Below the pieces are notes generated by a model, which had not been told where the DNA came from, did not search any database, and saw only the letters and a program-made list of their open reading frames with translations. From Hypholoma sublateritium FD-334 SS-4 (Eukaryota > Basidiomycota > Agaricomycetes > Agaricales > Strophariaceae), in NCBI GenBank assembly GCA_000827495.1, contig KN817581.1, positions 163,148-227,147 of the forward strand: a DNA stretch of 64,000 nt. The letters run 5' to 3'. The stretch's first letter is position 1; every line of letters begins with the position of its first letter. This document shows positions 1 to 11,052 of the stretch, piece by piece. The translations under genes and the position numbers were made by a program.

Positions 1-2485
1 TCCCGCATCGCCCTCTACCGGCGCTCGCGCCGCGTTTAGCGCTCCTTGGTCTATCCCGGGGGTTTTCGGGATAAGATCATTCCGCACCGTTGCCTGAAGC
101 CCCCTTTGCCTGATAAGCTTCTTCGATAGGCGGTCCAGCGCCCAGTTCAGGACAAGCTCGAGCCGGACTTTGATCGCGGTTACCATCTCTGCCTCGCAAT
201 ATAGCAGAGGGTGACGGAAGCTCATCCAGAGGTAGAGCCCAATCACCTTGTGCATTGACTCGAGCACCATGAGTGACTGGCCGGGGTCGCGCGCGCGCGA
301 CGGGAGCCCTGCTTCGTCCATGCGCATCTTGTTCTCGAGTTCGTCGAGCCTCTCGAGCAGGCCCGTGCCGCGCAGCGCGCGTACGAAGTCGATGCGGTCG
401 CCACGAGCCTGCTGGGCCCAGATCCCGTGGATGATCTCGACGCTCAGCGGGTCGCGCCACGGCACGGGTGAGTGCACCAGCGTCATCTTATCGTCGATTG
501 ACATATTGGCCCAGTGCTCATCGAGAAAGGCGCACGCTTCGACAAAGTGGTCGTCGAGGGTGTACTGTGCGTACGGCGGTAGGCGCCCTATGAACTTCGC
601 AGCCGACATGACGGTATACATCGGTGTGCCGAGGGGGAGAACCGAAACAACGTTCCGAAGGGATTGTCCATAAAAACCGATGCGCGCCCAGGGAAGAGGC
701 TCGTAAGGTTGCGCGACGCAGTATTGGAGATGTGGGAGATCCTCCTCGAACAATGTAGTGGTCGTTCCTCCCAAGTCAACTTGCTCCGTGTGCAGCCCGT
801 AACGGCCTGCCCTCCCAGCGATCTGTTTGACAGATGACACGTCAAGTGGTCGAAGCGCTTGGCCGTCGTATTTGGCGGTTGCGGAGAATATTACTCGTTT
901 GATTTTTCTCCCGGGGACAAGCAGGTAAGAATCAAGAAGCTGAAAAGAAGAAGATAACATACAGATTGAGACCCATTCCAATAGCATCACTTCCAACGAT
1001 GACATCGTAACCTGAGTCTGGATCGTTGAATAAAGCAGCTTGCTCACTCCTGATCTCCGGAGGTAGACGTCCGTAGACCACGGCGCATCTCATGCCAGTC
1101 ACTTCCTCTACCGTTTTCTTGATGGCGAAAATCGACGACCGGTTGAAAGTGACGATACAGTCGCCTTTTCTAATTTTTGAAAAATCGCCATTGAGACTCT
1201 CTTGTTCGACAACGAGCGGAGTGAGGCGCTCATATCGCCGAACTTCGAGATCATCCCCTGTGTGTTCGAGTAAGGCCTCGACGAGCGGGACTGCCGTCTC
1301 CTCCCCGCACAAGTGGACTTCCTTCGCCCAAACGCCGAGCACAGCGTTCGTCCATCCAGGGCCACGGACAGGGTCGCCGATCATCTGGATTTCATCGATG
1401 ACCGCCACATCATACCTGATATTTTGTGAAAGCATCTCCACCGTACAGGACAAATGAGATGTTGGGCCATCCGCAAGTTTCTTCTCCTCACCCGTGATCA
1501 TATTGCAAAGGCGTGCATACTCCGGATCGCCTTTGGGGTTTTTTGGTGACTGTGCATCCACGCCGAGTGGAACGATCTGGCCTGAGTTCAGCCTGTGCCA
1601 TATCTCGTGTGCGAGGAGCCGAAGGGGTCCCGCATACACGCCAGAGCGTGCGGCCGCCAGCGCCCGTAGTGCATGATGTGTCTTCCCGCTGTTCGTGGGC
1701 CCTACGTGCATTATGATTTTGCGGTGCGACTTGCGCGCAATGCCGTATTCGTCTGCTGGGAACGGCCGCGACGTCACCCGCATGAGCTTGCTCACCACCC
1801 GCACCGTACTTTCGCTCACGCCGAGGTCGCTGACGAAGCGCGCCTCGTTTTCGGGCTGGGTCGCCCAGGCGAAGAAGACAGTGCTGAAGATGACGTCGAT
1901 GCTTGTCCCATCGTGTGGCTTGGAGAAGCGCTCCAGGTCGTACATCTGGCCTGAGACCGCACCCGCTTGCACTTCCTTGACATATTCATCGAGAAGCTTG
2001 TTGGCGTCTTCAGATTTCAACCCGAAGGAGACCAATCTTTGTAGGACATGTGGCTTTGCGCGCCATTCAGCGACATTACCCTGGAAGTATTGCATGACCT
2101 GGTCTTTTGCGATGACTGTAGTTTTTTTCATTGGCTCCGGGCGTCCGGGCTTCCGAAACCCTCTCTCATGACGGTTCATCCACTTGAGATCCATCCACGG
2201 GGCAGGTCGCGATCTATCGTTTTCGCGCTGCCGAGTAGGAGATTCATATCGTGGATAACTTTCATTCTCACTTCGTTGTTTGTTATGCCGTAGTCGTGGA
2301 TATGGACCCTTCGCGTTCTGTGAGTGGGAATGGGATGGGTATACTTCCTGCCGGCTGTGGTTTCCGTGAGCTTGCGTTGGCTTAGTGGCCGCAGCCCAGC
2401 TTCTGCTGCGTTTGCTGATAGCTTGAGGATGTACGAACAGGTCGTTCGTGACCGAGCGGCGACATACAGCGCTAAGACTCAACAT
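1..2485 (-). CDS. SUV3: SUV3-like mitochondrial ATP-dependent RNA helicase, 3' end beyond window
   Basis: Ski2-like DExH RNA helicase of the mitochondrial RNA degradosome; unwinds RNA with ATP for turnover in the matrix. Exon 1 spans 963-2485, a 55-nt intron lies at 908-962, and exon 2 runs open from 907 off the left edge, so at least 810 residues are present and the stop is missing. The N-terminus is rich in Arg, Ser and Ala and lacks acidic residues early on, as expected of a mitochondrial presequence. Walker A GPTNSGKT is at residues 262-269 and VIDEIQM (motif II) near 365. The junction joins MGLNL to KIKRVIFSATAKYDG, exactly where SUV3 proteins continue, and QIAGRAGRYG (motif VI) follows. 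The ATG at 2485 was chosen because the family's core starts well downstream and the presequence fits. Confidence 0.93.
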
Positions 2486-3144
2486 CTGTCAGTAACATAT
2501 ACGTCAGTTATAGATTTCCTAAGCTATTGGCCAAAAGCACCTAGTAGGTCGATTTGCGCACCTCGAGAGCATTCCTTTCTATGCGCAAGATATAAGCTGA
2601 TACTACTTGATACTTTTAAGACACTTGTTGAGGGCGATTGAAAGATTGTAGGCAAATTATAGGTCGGGTGAGATGGGGGTGAGTACAAAGTTGCTGGCTC
2701 AAAGTCGGCCGCCTGTCGGAAAATTCTGCCGTCCGGTACTCCGGACCGTCCCTTCCGTGCTGTTCATTCCTTTTTTTTGCACCACTTGACCGACAACCAA
2801 ATCACCCAGAAATCACCTCAACTTGAAGATTTGAAGACACATTATTGATTATCTCAGTCCTCCGAATTTCTCGACGTGGCCACCTTACTAGCCACAATGC
2901 CTCGACGATGACTCTTCAGCCATCCCCTAGCCCTGAAATACTCATTTTCTGTCCGCCCTGCATATCCTCAAAACGAATCATGATAGGTCAGAACGTGTAA
3001 AAAAGGCAGCATGATCTATACTTGAAGACGTGACTTTTCGCTAGTTCCTCCCCTACAACGTTTACAAGAACCGCAAGTCGGACTCATGCGTCAAAGCAAG
3101 GACTCCTTGTTCAGCGAGACTTATAACGAAGCTATAACCAGGTT
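2486..3144. other. Intergenic, upstream of SUV3
   Basis: No coding signal. Holds the SUV3 promoter side and AT-rich sequence leading into the decayed F-box copy. Confidence 0.5.
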
Positions 3145-3734
3145 ATGCACTTCGAAATCCCAATCCCGCATTTCTTCGACTCGTATCCTCGATACCATTC
3201 TCTCGGAACGTACCCCACCTGCCACACAGGCTCGACATCGACCTGGAATGAATCGGCTCACAAATTCTTAGCATCAGCCCTGCTGACAGTTGATGGTTCG
3301 CTCTTCGTTTTGTGGAGGCGTCCCCTCAACTCTACGTCCTCACCCTCGGCAGCGTGACGTTGAACTTCCCCGTACCGATTATCTTTTTCCCAGAGCTATT
3401 TTCCAGACGCTGCCAGAAACGGAAACCCGAATGGCCGTACCTAGCCTTCGAAATTCAGCGACATCTGGAATTCCATGCAGCGCCCACAGTCTCCGCATCT
3501 CTCACCCTACCAAACCGTGACAATTCTGAGGCAAACTCCGGACAGATTGCTTGTTCACAATCAGCCTACCTCTCGTTTCTGCGTTTCACTGGATTCGACG
3601 GCGTCGGCTTTTCATGCTCCTTGCACTCCCGAATTTTGCCGCTATATATGGGTCAGGAAGGACTGGGCGGTCAACGTGGTGCGCTTGACGTGGTTAAGAT
3701 ATCGACGACTGAGGCGAAGTCCCGTCGCTATTGA
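3145..3734 (+). pseudogene. Decayed partial copy of the neighbouring F-box/LRR gene
   Basis: Translated stretches match the intact gene at 4195-5742 in the same order but in shifting frames. A DNA block near 3270 (ISPAL) matches the intact gene near 4885. Then LYVLTLGSVTLNFPVP near 3325 matches LRILTLSGYGVTLGIPLP near 5040, and LTLPNRDNS, CLHSR-like and ALDVVKIS near 3500-3705 match LTLPDQDNL, CLHSR and ALEVAEIS near 5430-5640. Segments between these blocks are missing, so the copy is internally deleted, and the F-box half is absent. It lies about 0.5 kb upstream of the intact gene on the same strand, so a tandem duplication followed by decay is the simplest reading. Confidence 0.82.
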
Positions 3735-4194
3735 GCAGCATTTCAACAAAAAAACACTGATTATAATGAGCGTACAATTCATTTGATGGGTGTTTGACAG
3801 CAAAGGATTGGAAACTTTGATTCGGCCTATGTACGCTGAGTGTAATTCTGGCTTTCCTATATCTCAAATTAATCTGCTCCTGACCTTGAAGGGCAGCAAA
3901 GCTGCTATATAAAAGCCATCGAACGTCCCGGCGTAGTACCTACCCCACCGTGCATTTCAGTATATGGTACGGTTTAGAAAGCTCCGCATGGCATTTATTT
4001 ATGGGCACGACGTCAACCTACCTGTTTGGATTTAGATCGCCCACAGGTCTGGGTTAGTTCTGCACGAATTCTTCGTGCCGGTTGGTGCGCCGATCAATAC
4101 GCTACCGTGGACGCTTATAACCAAGCAGTGATGAGGTCTTTCCTTTCTCTCTTGCAGGCTCGTTTCATCGCCCAAATTTCTCGGGCTGAATGGA

Positions 4195-5742
4195 ATGTCG
4201 TCTCAGTCGCCTGTTAGTCCTCTCACTATCGATGTGAAAAACGACGTCGATCTATCACTATCAAAGGATGCAGCTCCTCCTTCCGGTCTCACATGGCACC
4301 TAAAGAACATTCCTCCCGAAATATGGCAATATATATTCCAGATTGTGGTTTCCTCTGAAAACGACACCATTTTGGAGGACGTCTACGGTTCTATCTGGGG
4401 TCGCAATATCTTTCCGATGAATATATATCCATCTCCAGCTCCGGTCTCCATTTCCCCTCGAACACCATCAACGCTTTCCCAAGTATGTGGACTCTGGAAA
4501 GACATCTCTTTCGCCCTGCCCCAGATTTGGAGCACGCTCAAAGTCATAGCCGCGCCACGTACGAACGTCAACGTTCAAAGGGTTGAAAATTTGATATCTC
4601 GCCGCCTGAGCCGCGCTCCCTCCACTCCTTTGACGATCTCCATCATTGCGAACCACGACAAAGAAGTCGTCCGAGCACTTCTGCGCAGCCTACTCCCTTT
4701 TCGCGCTCAGTGGAATACACTTCATCTCCAGATACCGTTATTGGAGCTCGCCGAATTCTCCTCCTTGCGAAGTGGAGACGTTCCTCTTCTTACGACGGTA
4801 AAGCTCATCGAGTATACTTACGGCGGTGTGCCTCGTGTACTGCAGGGAATTGATGTTAATCGAGAATCCATCTCATTCCACATTTGTAACATCAGCCCTG
4901 CCCTCCGTCGGCTGTGCATCACATCACATCCCTTGACGTTGTTTGGAATCTCATTCTGTTCCCGCTTGCACGAGGTGAACATCCAGCAGAGTCCTTCAGA
5001 AACGTGGTCGAACCTCAATTTTCTAGAGGCGTGCCCGCAACTACGCATCCTCACCCTCAGCGGATACGGTGTCACTCTCGGAATCCCCCTCCCGACGGTT
5101 TGTCTCCCTGAATTGGTCACATTGAACCTGGAACATCCCATTGGCCGCGAGCGTCTTCTCCAGAAGATGAACCTCCCCAGGCTCAGATCTGTCTGGGTAG
5201 GTGGCCGGTGCAATGGCGATTTCGCCATAAATATCATGCAAAACACAAACGAGATGCTGAAAAGAAGCGGGGTGGGGTCGCTAGAGATCTTGTCCCTGGA
5301 TCTGGAGACCTACGAATTGGATACACATACCCTGCTGGAGTTCCTGAAGGCTAATCCCTCGCTGCGTAAACTTTCAATTAATGATGGTTGGGATTTGGCC
5401 CCACCAGTAGTAACCTCCGAATTCTTCGTGGCTCTCACTCTACCAGATCAGGACAATCTAAACTCAAGTACCATGGAAATAGTCTGTCCACAACTTACGC
5501 ACATATCCTTTTCGAATTGCTCAGCACTCGACGATGTCAGTGTGTTCCGTTGCTTGCACTCCAGATCACCTGGACGATATCATCGAGGTCATACGGAACT
5601 GGGAGAAGAGTATAGTGCCCTCGAAGTGGCTGAAATATCGTGTAGAGGATCGCTGGAGCTAAGTCACAACATTCTTATGCAGGTTCACCAATTACGCCTC
5701 GAAGGACTTGTAATTGACATGACAGGCGATGAACAATGTTGA
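4195..5742 (+). CDS. F-box-like domain protein with leucine-rich C-terminus
   Basis: A 515-residue single-exon frame. Residues about 35-110 contain an F-box-like core: IPPEIWQYIFQIV, then TLSQVCGLWKDISFALPQIWSTL, the usual shape in Agaricomycete F-box proteins. The rest is a run of irregular leucine-rich repeats (LRRLCIT, LRILTLSG, LVTLNLEHP, LRKLSIN, LTHISFSNCS). Family role: substrate adaptor for SCF ubiquitin ligases; the target is unknown. The start ATG at 4195 is the first in this frame and lies just after a splice-acceptor-like CTTGCAG at about 4151-4157, so an upstream noncoding exon is possible. A deleted, frame-broken copy lies just upstream. Confidence 0.85.
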   Translation: MSSQSPVSPLTIDVKNDVDLSLSKDAAPPSGLTWHLKNIPPEIWQYIFQIVVSSENDTILEDVYGSIWGRNIFPMNIYPSPAPVSISPRTPSTLSQVCGLWKDISFALPQIWSTLKVIAAPRTNVNVQRVENLISRRLSRAPSTPLTISIIANHDKEVVRALLRSLLPFRAQWNTLHLQIPLLELAEFSSLRSGDVPLLTTVKLIEYTYGGVPRVLQGIDVNRESISFHICNISPALRRLCITSHPLTLFGISFCSRLHEVNIQQSPSETWSNLNFLEACPQLRILTLSGYGVTLGIPLPTVCLPELVTLNLEHPIGRERLLQKMNLPRLRSVWVGGRCNGDFAINIMQNTNEMLKRSGVGSLEILSLDLETYELDTHTLLEFLKANPSLRKLSINDGWDLAPPVVTSEFFVALTLPDQDNLNSSTMEIVCPQLTHISFSNCSALDDVSVFRCLHSRSPGRYHRGHTELGEEYSALEVAEISCRGSLELSHNILMQVHQLRLEGLVIDMTGDEQC

Positions 5743-5946
5743 TTATTCACTCCCGTATGCATGCCGTCTCGTGGGTTGGTTGAGTGTCGACACCAGCTTA
5801 TAAACACCTCTTAGACTGTTTGACGTACTCTGGAATGAGCCCCATTCAGGACCGATCATCCAGGCTGGCCTCGACCCCAAAATGTATAAGTATCCCGACG
5901 TATGGACGCCCCCTTTCACAAACTCGACTGAAAACATCTTGGAAAA

Positions 5947-7071
5947 ATGTTGAGGTCCATGCTCGAACGCTTTCATCGCCGGTCAACTCCATCGTCGCCT
6001 GCATCAACTTCAGAAATACCCCGGAAGATCACCGAAAAGCCTAAATTCCGCTTTGCGAACCTCACTCCTAAATCATCTCGCACTTTCCAAGGCCTTACTT
6101 TCCTTTCTAAAAGCAAGAAGTCTGGATCTTCGGTGCGTTATGTGGTTATGCCACCTGCCCGTATGTATTTACCAGGTCGTTAGGAGCTACCTCTAGTGTC
6201 TAATTTGTTCCCGCCGGAGTCCGCCAGATCCGTCGAAATTGTCAAACCACGGAGGAAAGCGACTATAGAAAGCTCTCGAAAACCCAGCCTCTACGATGAG
6301 CCCACGTTGACGGAACCCAGCCGCGGTTGTTCGATTGCGGAGCCCGAGTCGCCTTTGGAGGGTCGGCGCACGAAGATGGGGGCTACTTCGAAGGCACCGG
6401 ATAAGCACCCAGATACCGTGACTGCGCTCGGTATCATTTCGATGACAGACAACACCGTTCCGGAGGCTGCAGAAGATCTATCTGTAGATGTCGTCGCAGT
6501 CAGAGCGATCCAGAGTCCAGCAACTTCGAGCGGCTCGTCCTCCTATTTTACTGCGGCCATGGTTCTGGAATATTCGCTTCAAGAATGGACTCAAAGCCAA
6601 AATTCTAGCACATCTGGCATTGTGAGAGAAGAAGCAGCATCGATGGTTCCTATACACACTCCAGACAGTACACGGCAAAATCTACTGCGAATTGCTACCG
6701 TTTTGCAGCGAGCAGCACGCCAAGCGCGCGATCAGGAAGCCCTCTCCCAGGCGAGCACGTTTCGGGCGGTTTCACCACTTCTTCTATTCGTACTTGTCCT
6801 GGTTATTGGGACACTCCTTCCGCAACAATACTCTACTCTCCAAGAGAGATATGGGACACAATGTGGGGCTATGGTCAGTTTCTTGGTCATAGGAGGTGCA
6901 GGATGCGCTCTGCTCTTGCTTAGAGCGATGATCTGGGTTGCGGGCGTGCTAGGCGAATCATTCTGTCAAATGGATTTGAATTCGGCGCTCCGACAAGGCG
7001 AATGCCGCGACGTCGATGGGACGCAGATGAGGGAAGCGGATCTCCTCATTTGTAGTTTTCTATTTGGATAG
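5947..7071 (+). CDS. Hypothetical protein with two C-terminal membrane segments
   Basis: Two exons: 5947-6132 and 6184-7071, joined by a 51-nt intron (GTGCGT donor, GTTAG acceptor) that keeps frame; about 357 residues. The first 60 residues are basic and Ser/Pro-rich (MLRSMLERFHRRS). The middle is disordered. Near the C-terminus are two hydrophobic stretches, SPLLLFVLVLVIGTLLP and a second beginning GAMVSFLVIGGAG, so an integral membrane protein with a long polar N-terminal tail is inferred. I do not recognise the family. The start of exon 2 could differ, because a GTATGT donor at 6161 with an acceptor at 6196 also keeps frame, but it would leave a 36-nt intron. Confidence 0.62.
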
Positions 7072-7186
7072 AGCCACAGAGGAGGGGGTATGTATTATAT
7101 CGATATTATCGTACATGCGTAAATAGATTCAGGGTATATAACAAACTAACAAACATACCGAGAGTAATTGGGCGAGAGCATAAGTA

Positions 7187-10100
7187 CTAATCCCATATGT
7201 ACACCAGAGCATGAGTGCCATGTGTAAACGAACAGGTGATGTGCTTGAAATTTGGGGTGACAGAGATAAACGAGATGTCGTTGTTTGGCGGACAATCCGC
7301 CAGATGGACTGTGTCCAAGATTACATTAGTCGCGACATCCTGGATCTGGATCGTCTTTTGCTGGACATTGCAAGGGTAGATTATACGAGAACCATTATCC
7401 GAGAAGATGACGGGGGGCGCGCGTTTGGCCTGGAAGGACGGAGAGTGTAGGTCTGATGAAGAAGTCGGATCGCGCATCGTCTTGACTTTCTTGGATCGAA
7501 GGTCCAACACGAGAATTTCTCCGGTCGCATAAGATACGGCTATCTTCTTTCCATCCGGGGCGCATGAGAGATATACCAGAGAAGGGCTCTTAGTGAGCGG
7601 CTCCAGAACAGAAGAAGTGCTGGCCGCCGTGTAGTATGCGCCTTCATTGCGGATGGGTCCGCTCGTGAGTTCATCTGACCCAAGATGGAGGGGGCGCTCA
7701 TGTTGCTGTCCGGTCTCCACCATTGAGGTGAATATCGAACGACTGGTGTTTCCGGTCCAGATCGTTTTGCCATCAGGCGAAATGACAAATCCACAGCCCG
7801 CGAGAGGTTCAGGCAATGAATCGAGGCCGAGAAGAGACAATTTGATCCCGCTGGCCCAGGACGATGTTCTTCCACTCTTCACTCGCCTCCACACGACTAG
7901 GGATGCTTCATTGCCCTGACATTCCACCCCGACTATGGTTTCGTCTGGCATGATGGTCAGGTTGGAGATGGCGGAGAATTCGGGATTCAAACAAGTTGTA
8001 CTTTTATCCTTCAATACAAGGTATACCGATGACATGTTCCTTCTCGGGTCCTTGGATGCGGCAGCATACCGGAGGGATGTAGTCGGCGAGAAAGCAATAC
8101 CCGTAATGACATTTTGACTTCCCATGGAGTAATCGCGTTTGAGAATGCCTTTCACCGCATCCCATGATCGCAATGTGCCATCGTCGTGGCCCGTGAGGTA
8201 AACCTTTCCGTTTGGTGACAGTGCCGCGCAAACGATGTTTGAACTCGGCTTCTTTAGAATGAGGCACCGTTTGTATGGTCTTTTAGTGGGCAGCGACGAG
8301 TCAACGATAGGTCGCGCAGATGGATGAGGAATTGTGGGGGACATCACTGATACCGGAGCCGTGTTTGCTCTTTGAGCCCGAGAAACGTTTCGTGCCAAAT
8401 CAACCCTTACAGGCAATGGGGCGGGAGCTGTCCGATTCAACGGCGGCGGCGGCGGCAGCGGCGAGACCACAATTGCAGGTCGTGTCGCATACGAGGTGTC
8501 CGCAACCGGCATAGGCGGTGCATCCAGGATGAACTTGATATCTCGACACAGAGACTCTGCAGTGGGTCGGCTCTCTGGGTGCTTCGCCCAGCAGGCCGCA
8601 GCAATTGTCCAGATCTGATCCGTAAGCTGTGGCGCATCGTACTCATCCGGCCTCTGCGGTCGAGTATTGTTGATGACGGCGTCTTGAAATCGGACAGGAT
8701 GTATATTACTGAGAGGTACCTCTCCGGTGAAAAGCTAGGCAACAAAAGTTCTGTGGTCAGTATATTACTTACAAATGAAATTGTGACAGTCGACTGTACC
8801 TCGTAGATAGTCATCCCCAATGAGTATATATCTGACGCAATCCTCAAAGAAGATCCTTCGAAGAGCTCGGGCGCCATCCAATTCTGGCTTCCCATTTGCG
8901 TGTTCATGGCCTCGGACCCTTTCCCATATACAGTGCGACTGTTCACATCGGCCTTGATGCGCGCCAGTCCAAAATCACATAGAACGGCTTTTCCACTGTC
9001 ATCAATTAAGACATTGGTTCCTTTGATATCACCGTGGATAACCCTTTGAGTGTGTAGATAGGTCAATCCCAAACAGATGTGGTAAATCTGCACGGTGTGA
9101 GTAAGAAATGGCTTGAAAGTGACGAAGTTCAGGCCTTACAATGTCTAGGCGTTTGCAGTCAGGGTTTTTGAGGACATATTCAGCGGCGTTTCCTTGCTCC
9201 AAGTATGGCGTAACGATGAACGGTTTGGTGTCAAGGATGTTAGCGCCAAGGAATTCTGACCAATTTATGAGCTCGGCTAATTCCGACGGAGTTTGAACAT
9301 GACGGGCTCACGGAGAATGTGAGGATGTCTGAGCCGCGACCACGCCTGCAAAATATCAGTACAAGGTTGGTACACAGGTAGAATTGGCCCTCACGTCCAC
9401 TTCACGACGAACAGTCTGGAAGAAACATGACTGTGAGCCCGCGACCAGAAACAACAGCATTGAACGCACCACGGCTCGCGGAATAGCGTCACCGTTATTA
9501 CCGCGCATCACTTTGATAGCGACATCTATCTCGTTCCATTTTCCGCGATAAACCGTTCCACTGAATGGAGCAGTGAATGGTTTAGTTCTCTTCGACGCGA
9601 CATGTAATTGAAAAGTACGCACAAGCCTCCGGCACCGATTTGCGGCCCGAATTCCACATCGAAAGAAGTAATCGTCCACGGTGTTACGTCGACTTTCTTT
9701 CCACTTGTTGTTGTCAAATATCGAAGACTCGTCGTGTAGAACCGTGTGAGATTGTCCTGGCTGTCTTCCCCTCGCTCTCCGATTCGACGTTGCAGAGCAG
9801 CCATCATTGCCACAGGCTCATTCTTATTGATGTCTTCAAATCGTGAAGAGAACATCGTTAGCCATACTTCTTGTTTGTAAAAATCACTCTGGTATATACC
9901 TAATGCATCCATCAGGCGCCGTTGGTTACTTTCCAAATCGCGCAGCATTTGATGTAGCTGTCGCTGGTCTTTCTGTCGGGCCTGCTCGTTTAACGACAAT
10001 AAATGCTGTGTGTCGACTAGAGCGGCGACCTGCGAGAACATATGGAGCGATGTATTGGTCAGAAAAGCTCTGGAATAAAGATAAATGTCATGACGGCAAC

Positions 10101-10543
10101 ACACCTGGAATGCATTCACGCTCAAAGTAAGTCGGCGATGGAAAGTATCGATGGTGCTCAGCCGCTTATTGGCAGAGATGATTTGACCAAACACGCTGTT
10201 CTTCGCCTGCACCTCGACGAAGCGCCGAATATCGTCCAACAGACTTAGGAAGCTATCTATCAGCCCAGTTCGTAATTGAAAAATTAAGGCTGCTAACGCA
10301 CGTCTCCAAACTGTGCAATGCTGTCTTCGTGTCCCTCTCTATCAGCTTCCCCTGCTTGTATTGCTCATTTACCGTCTTCATTAACTGAGCTAGTCCGAGG
10401 GTGAGGGTTCCTATCTGCTCTTTGCTATCTTGCACTTGCTTCGTGGTATTTACTATCCATGTTAGAGTCGTGAACGCGAAGTGGAGGCCGGGAACGGGTT
10501 GGATACTGAGGCAGACTGAGATAAGGTCGCTGACCGCGTCCAT
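7187..10543 (-). CDS. MLKL-like helical domain - TKL kinase - beta-propeller protein
   Basis: Nine exons: 10302-10543, 10105-10243, 10030 upward boundary giving 9623-10029, 9470-9560, 9395-9415, 9312-9345, 9140-9255, 8800-9087 and 7187-8734. All junction phases agree and give 961 residues. Residues 1 to about 200 are helical, with the PVPGL-LHFAF-start and heptad-like helices typical of the fungal MLKL N-terminal/HeLo-like four-helix bundle. A protein kinase domain covers about 257-517: GAGGFGTVYRGKW, VAIK with Lys279, HGDIKGTN with Asp370, DFG with Asp388, and a PE at 423-424 in WMAPELF. These key residues look intact, so catalysis is plausible. From about 600 to 961 come WD40-like blades (TGHDDGTLRSWD, ISPDGKTIWTG, CAPDGKKIAVSY, DNGSRIIYP). 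Family knowledge: MLKL uses a four-helix bundle plus (pseudo)kinase in membrane-permeabilising cell death. A cell-death or self-recognition role here is inference. Confidence 0.85.
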
Positions 10544-11052
10544 TGGGTGTGGAGGTCGTGGTATTTGGGATAGAACCCAACCCTCAGCGGCAGTATATGT
10601 AGGGAACCTTCACTGATAACAAACATGGCACTTGCCACAGCCTCAGCGAACAATCAGGGACACGCCCGAACGGTCACATATTTGTCCATCAATCTGACAG
10701 GCACTTGCATTCCAACTTCCTCTGATCAATGATTTGCTCCGCACTTTGCAGTCAAACGCCAGAAATCGAATGGTTAAACCGTTCACAAAAAAATCATGTT
10801 GTCGGATTGCGGTCGCTTGCCTCAGAGCGTTCACAAGAACAACTGCCCCGTGGGATGTGAGTCTGCACACCTTTTACTATTCCGTTACAGTCACTTCAAC
10901 GCCGCTTCAGCGCTTGACATTTCATGACTGTGCCTGAATTGAATATATTGTCCTATAAATAGACGTGTACCGCAGCCCTATGTCGGCCTAATTCAGAAAA
11001 TATTCTCGAAGGAAAAGATAGCTGTGCAACGGGCAACAATATTGCGGAGGAC
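10544..11052. other. Intergenic between kinase start and MFS stop
   Basis: About 0.5 kb holding the promoter side of the kinase gene and the 3' flank of the MFS gene, both on the minus strand. No supported gene. Confidence 0.5.

Noticed and set aside
6161..6196. Alternative 36-nt intron with GTATGT donor
   Set aside because: In phase, but shorter than the introns elsewhere in the window; the 51-nt intron 6133-6183 fits better.
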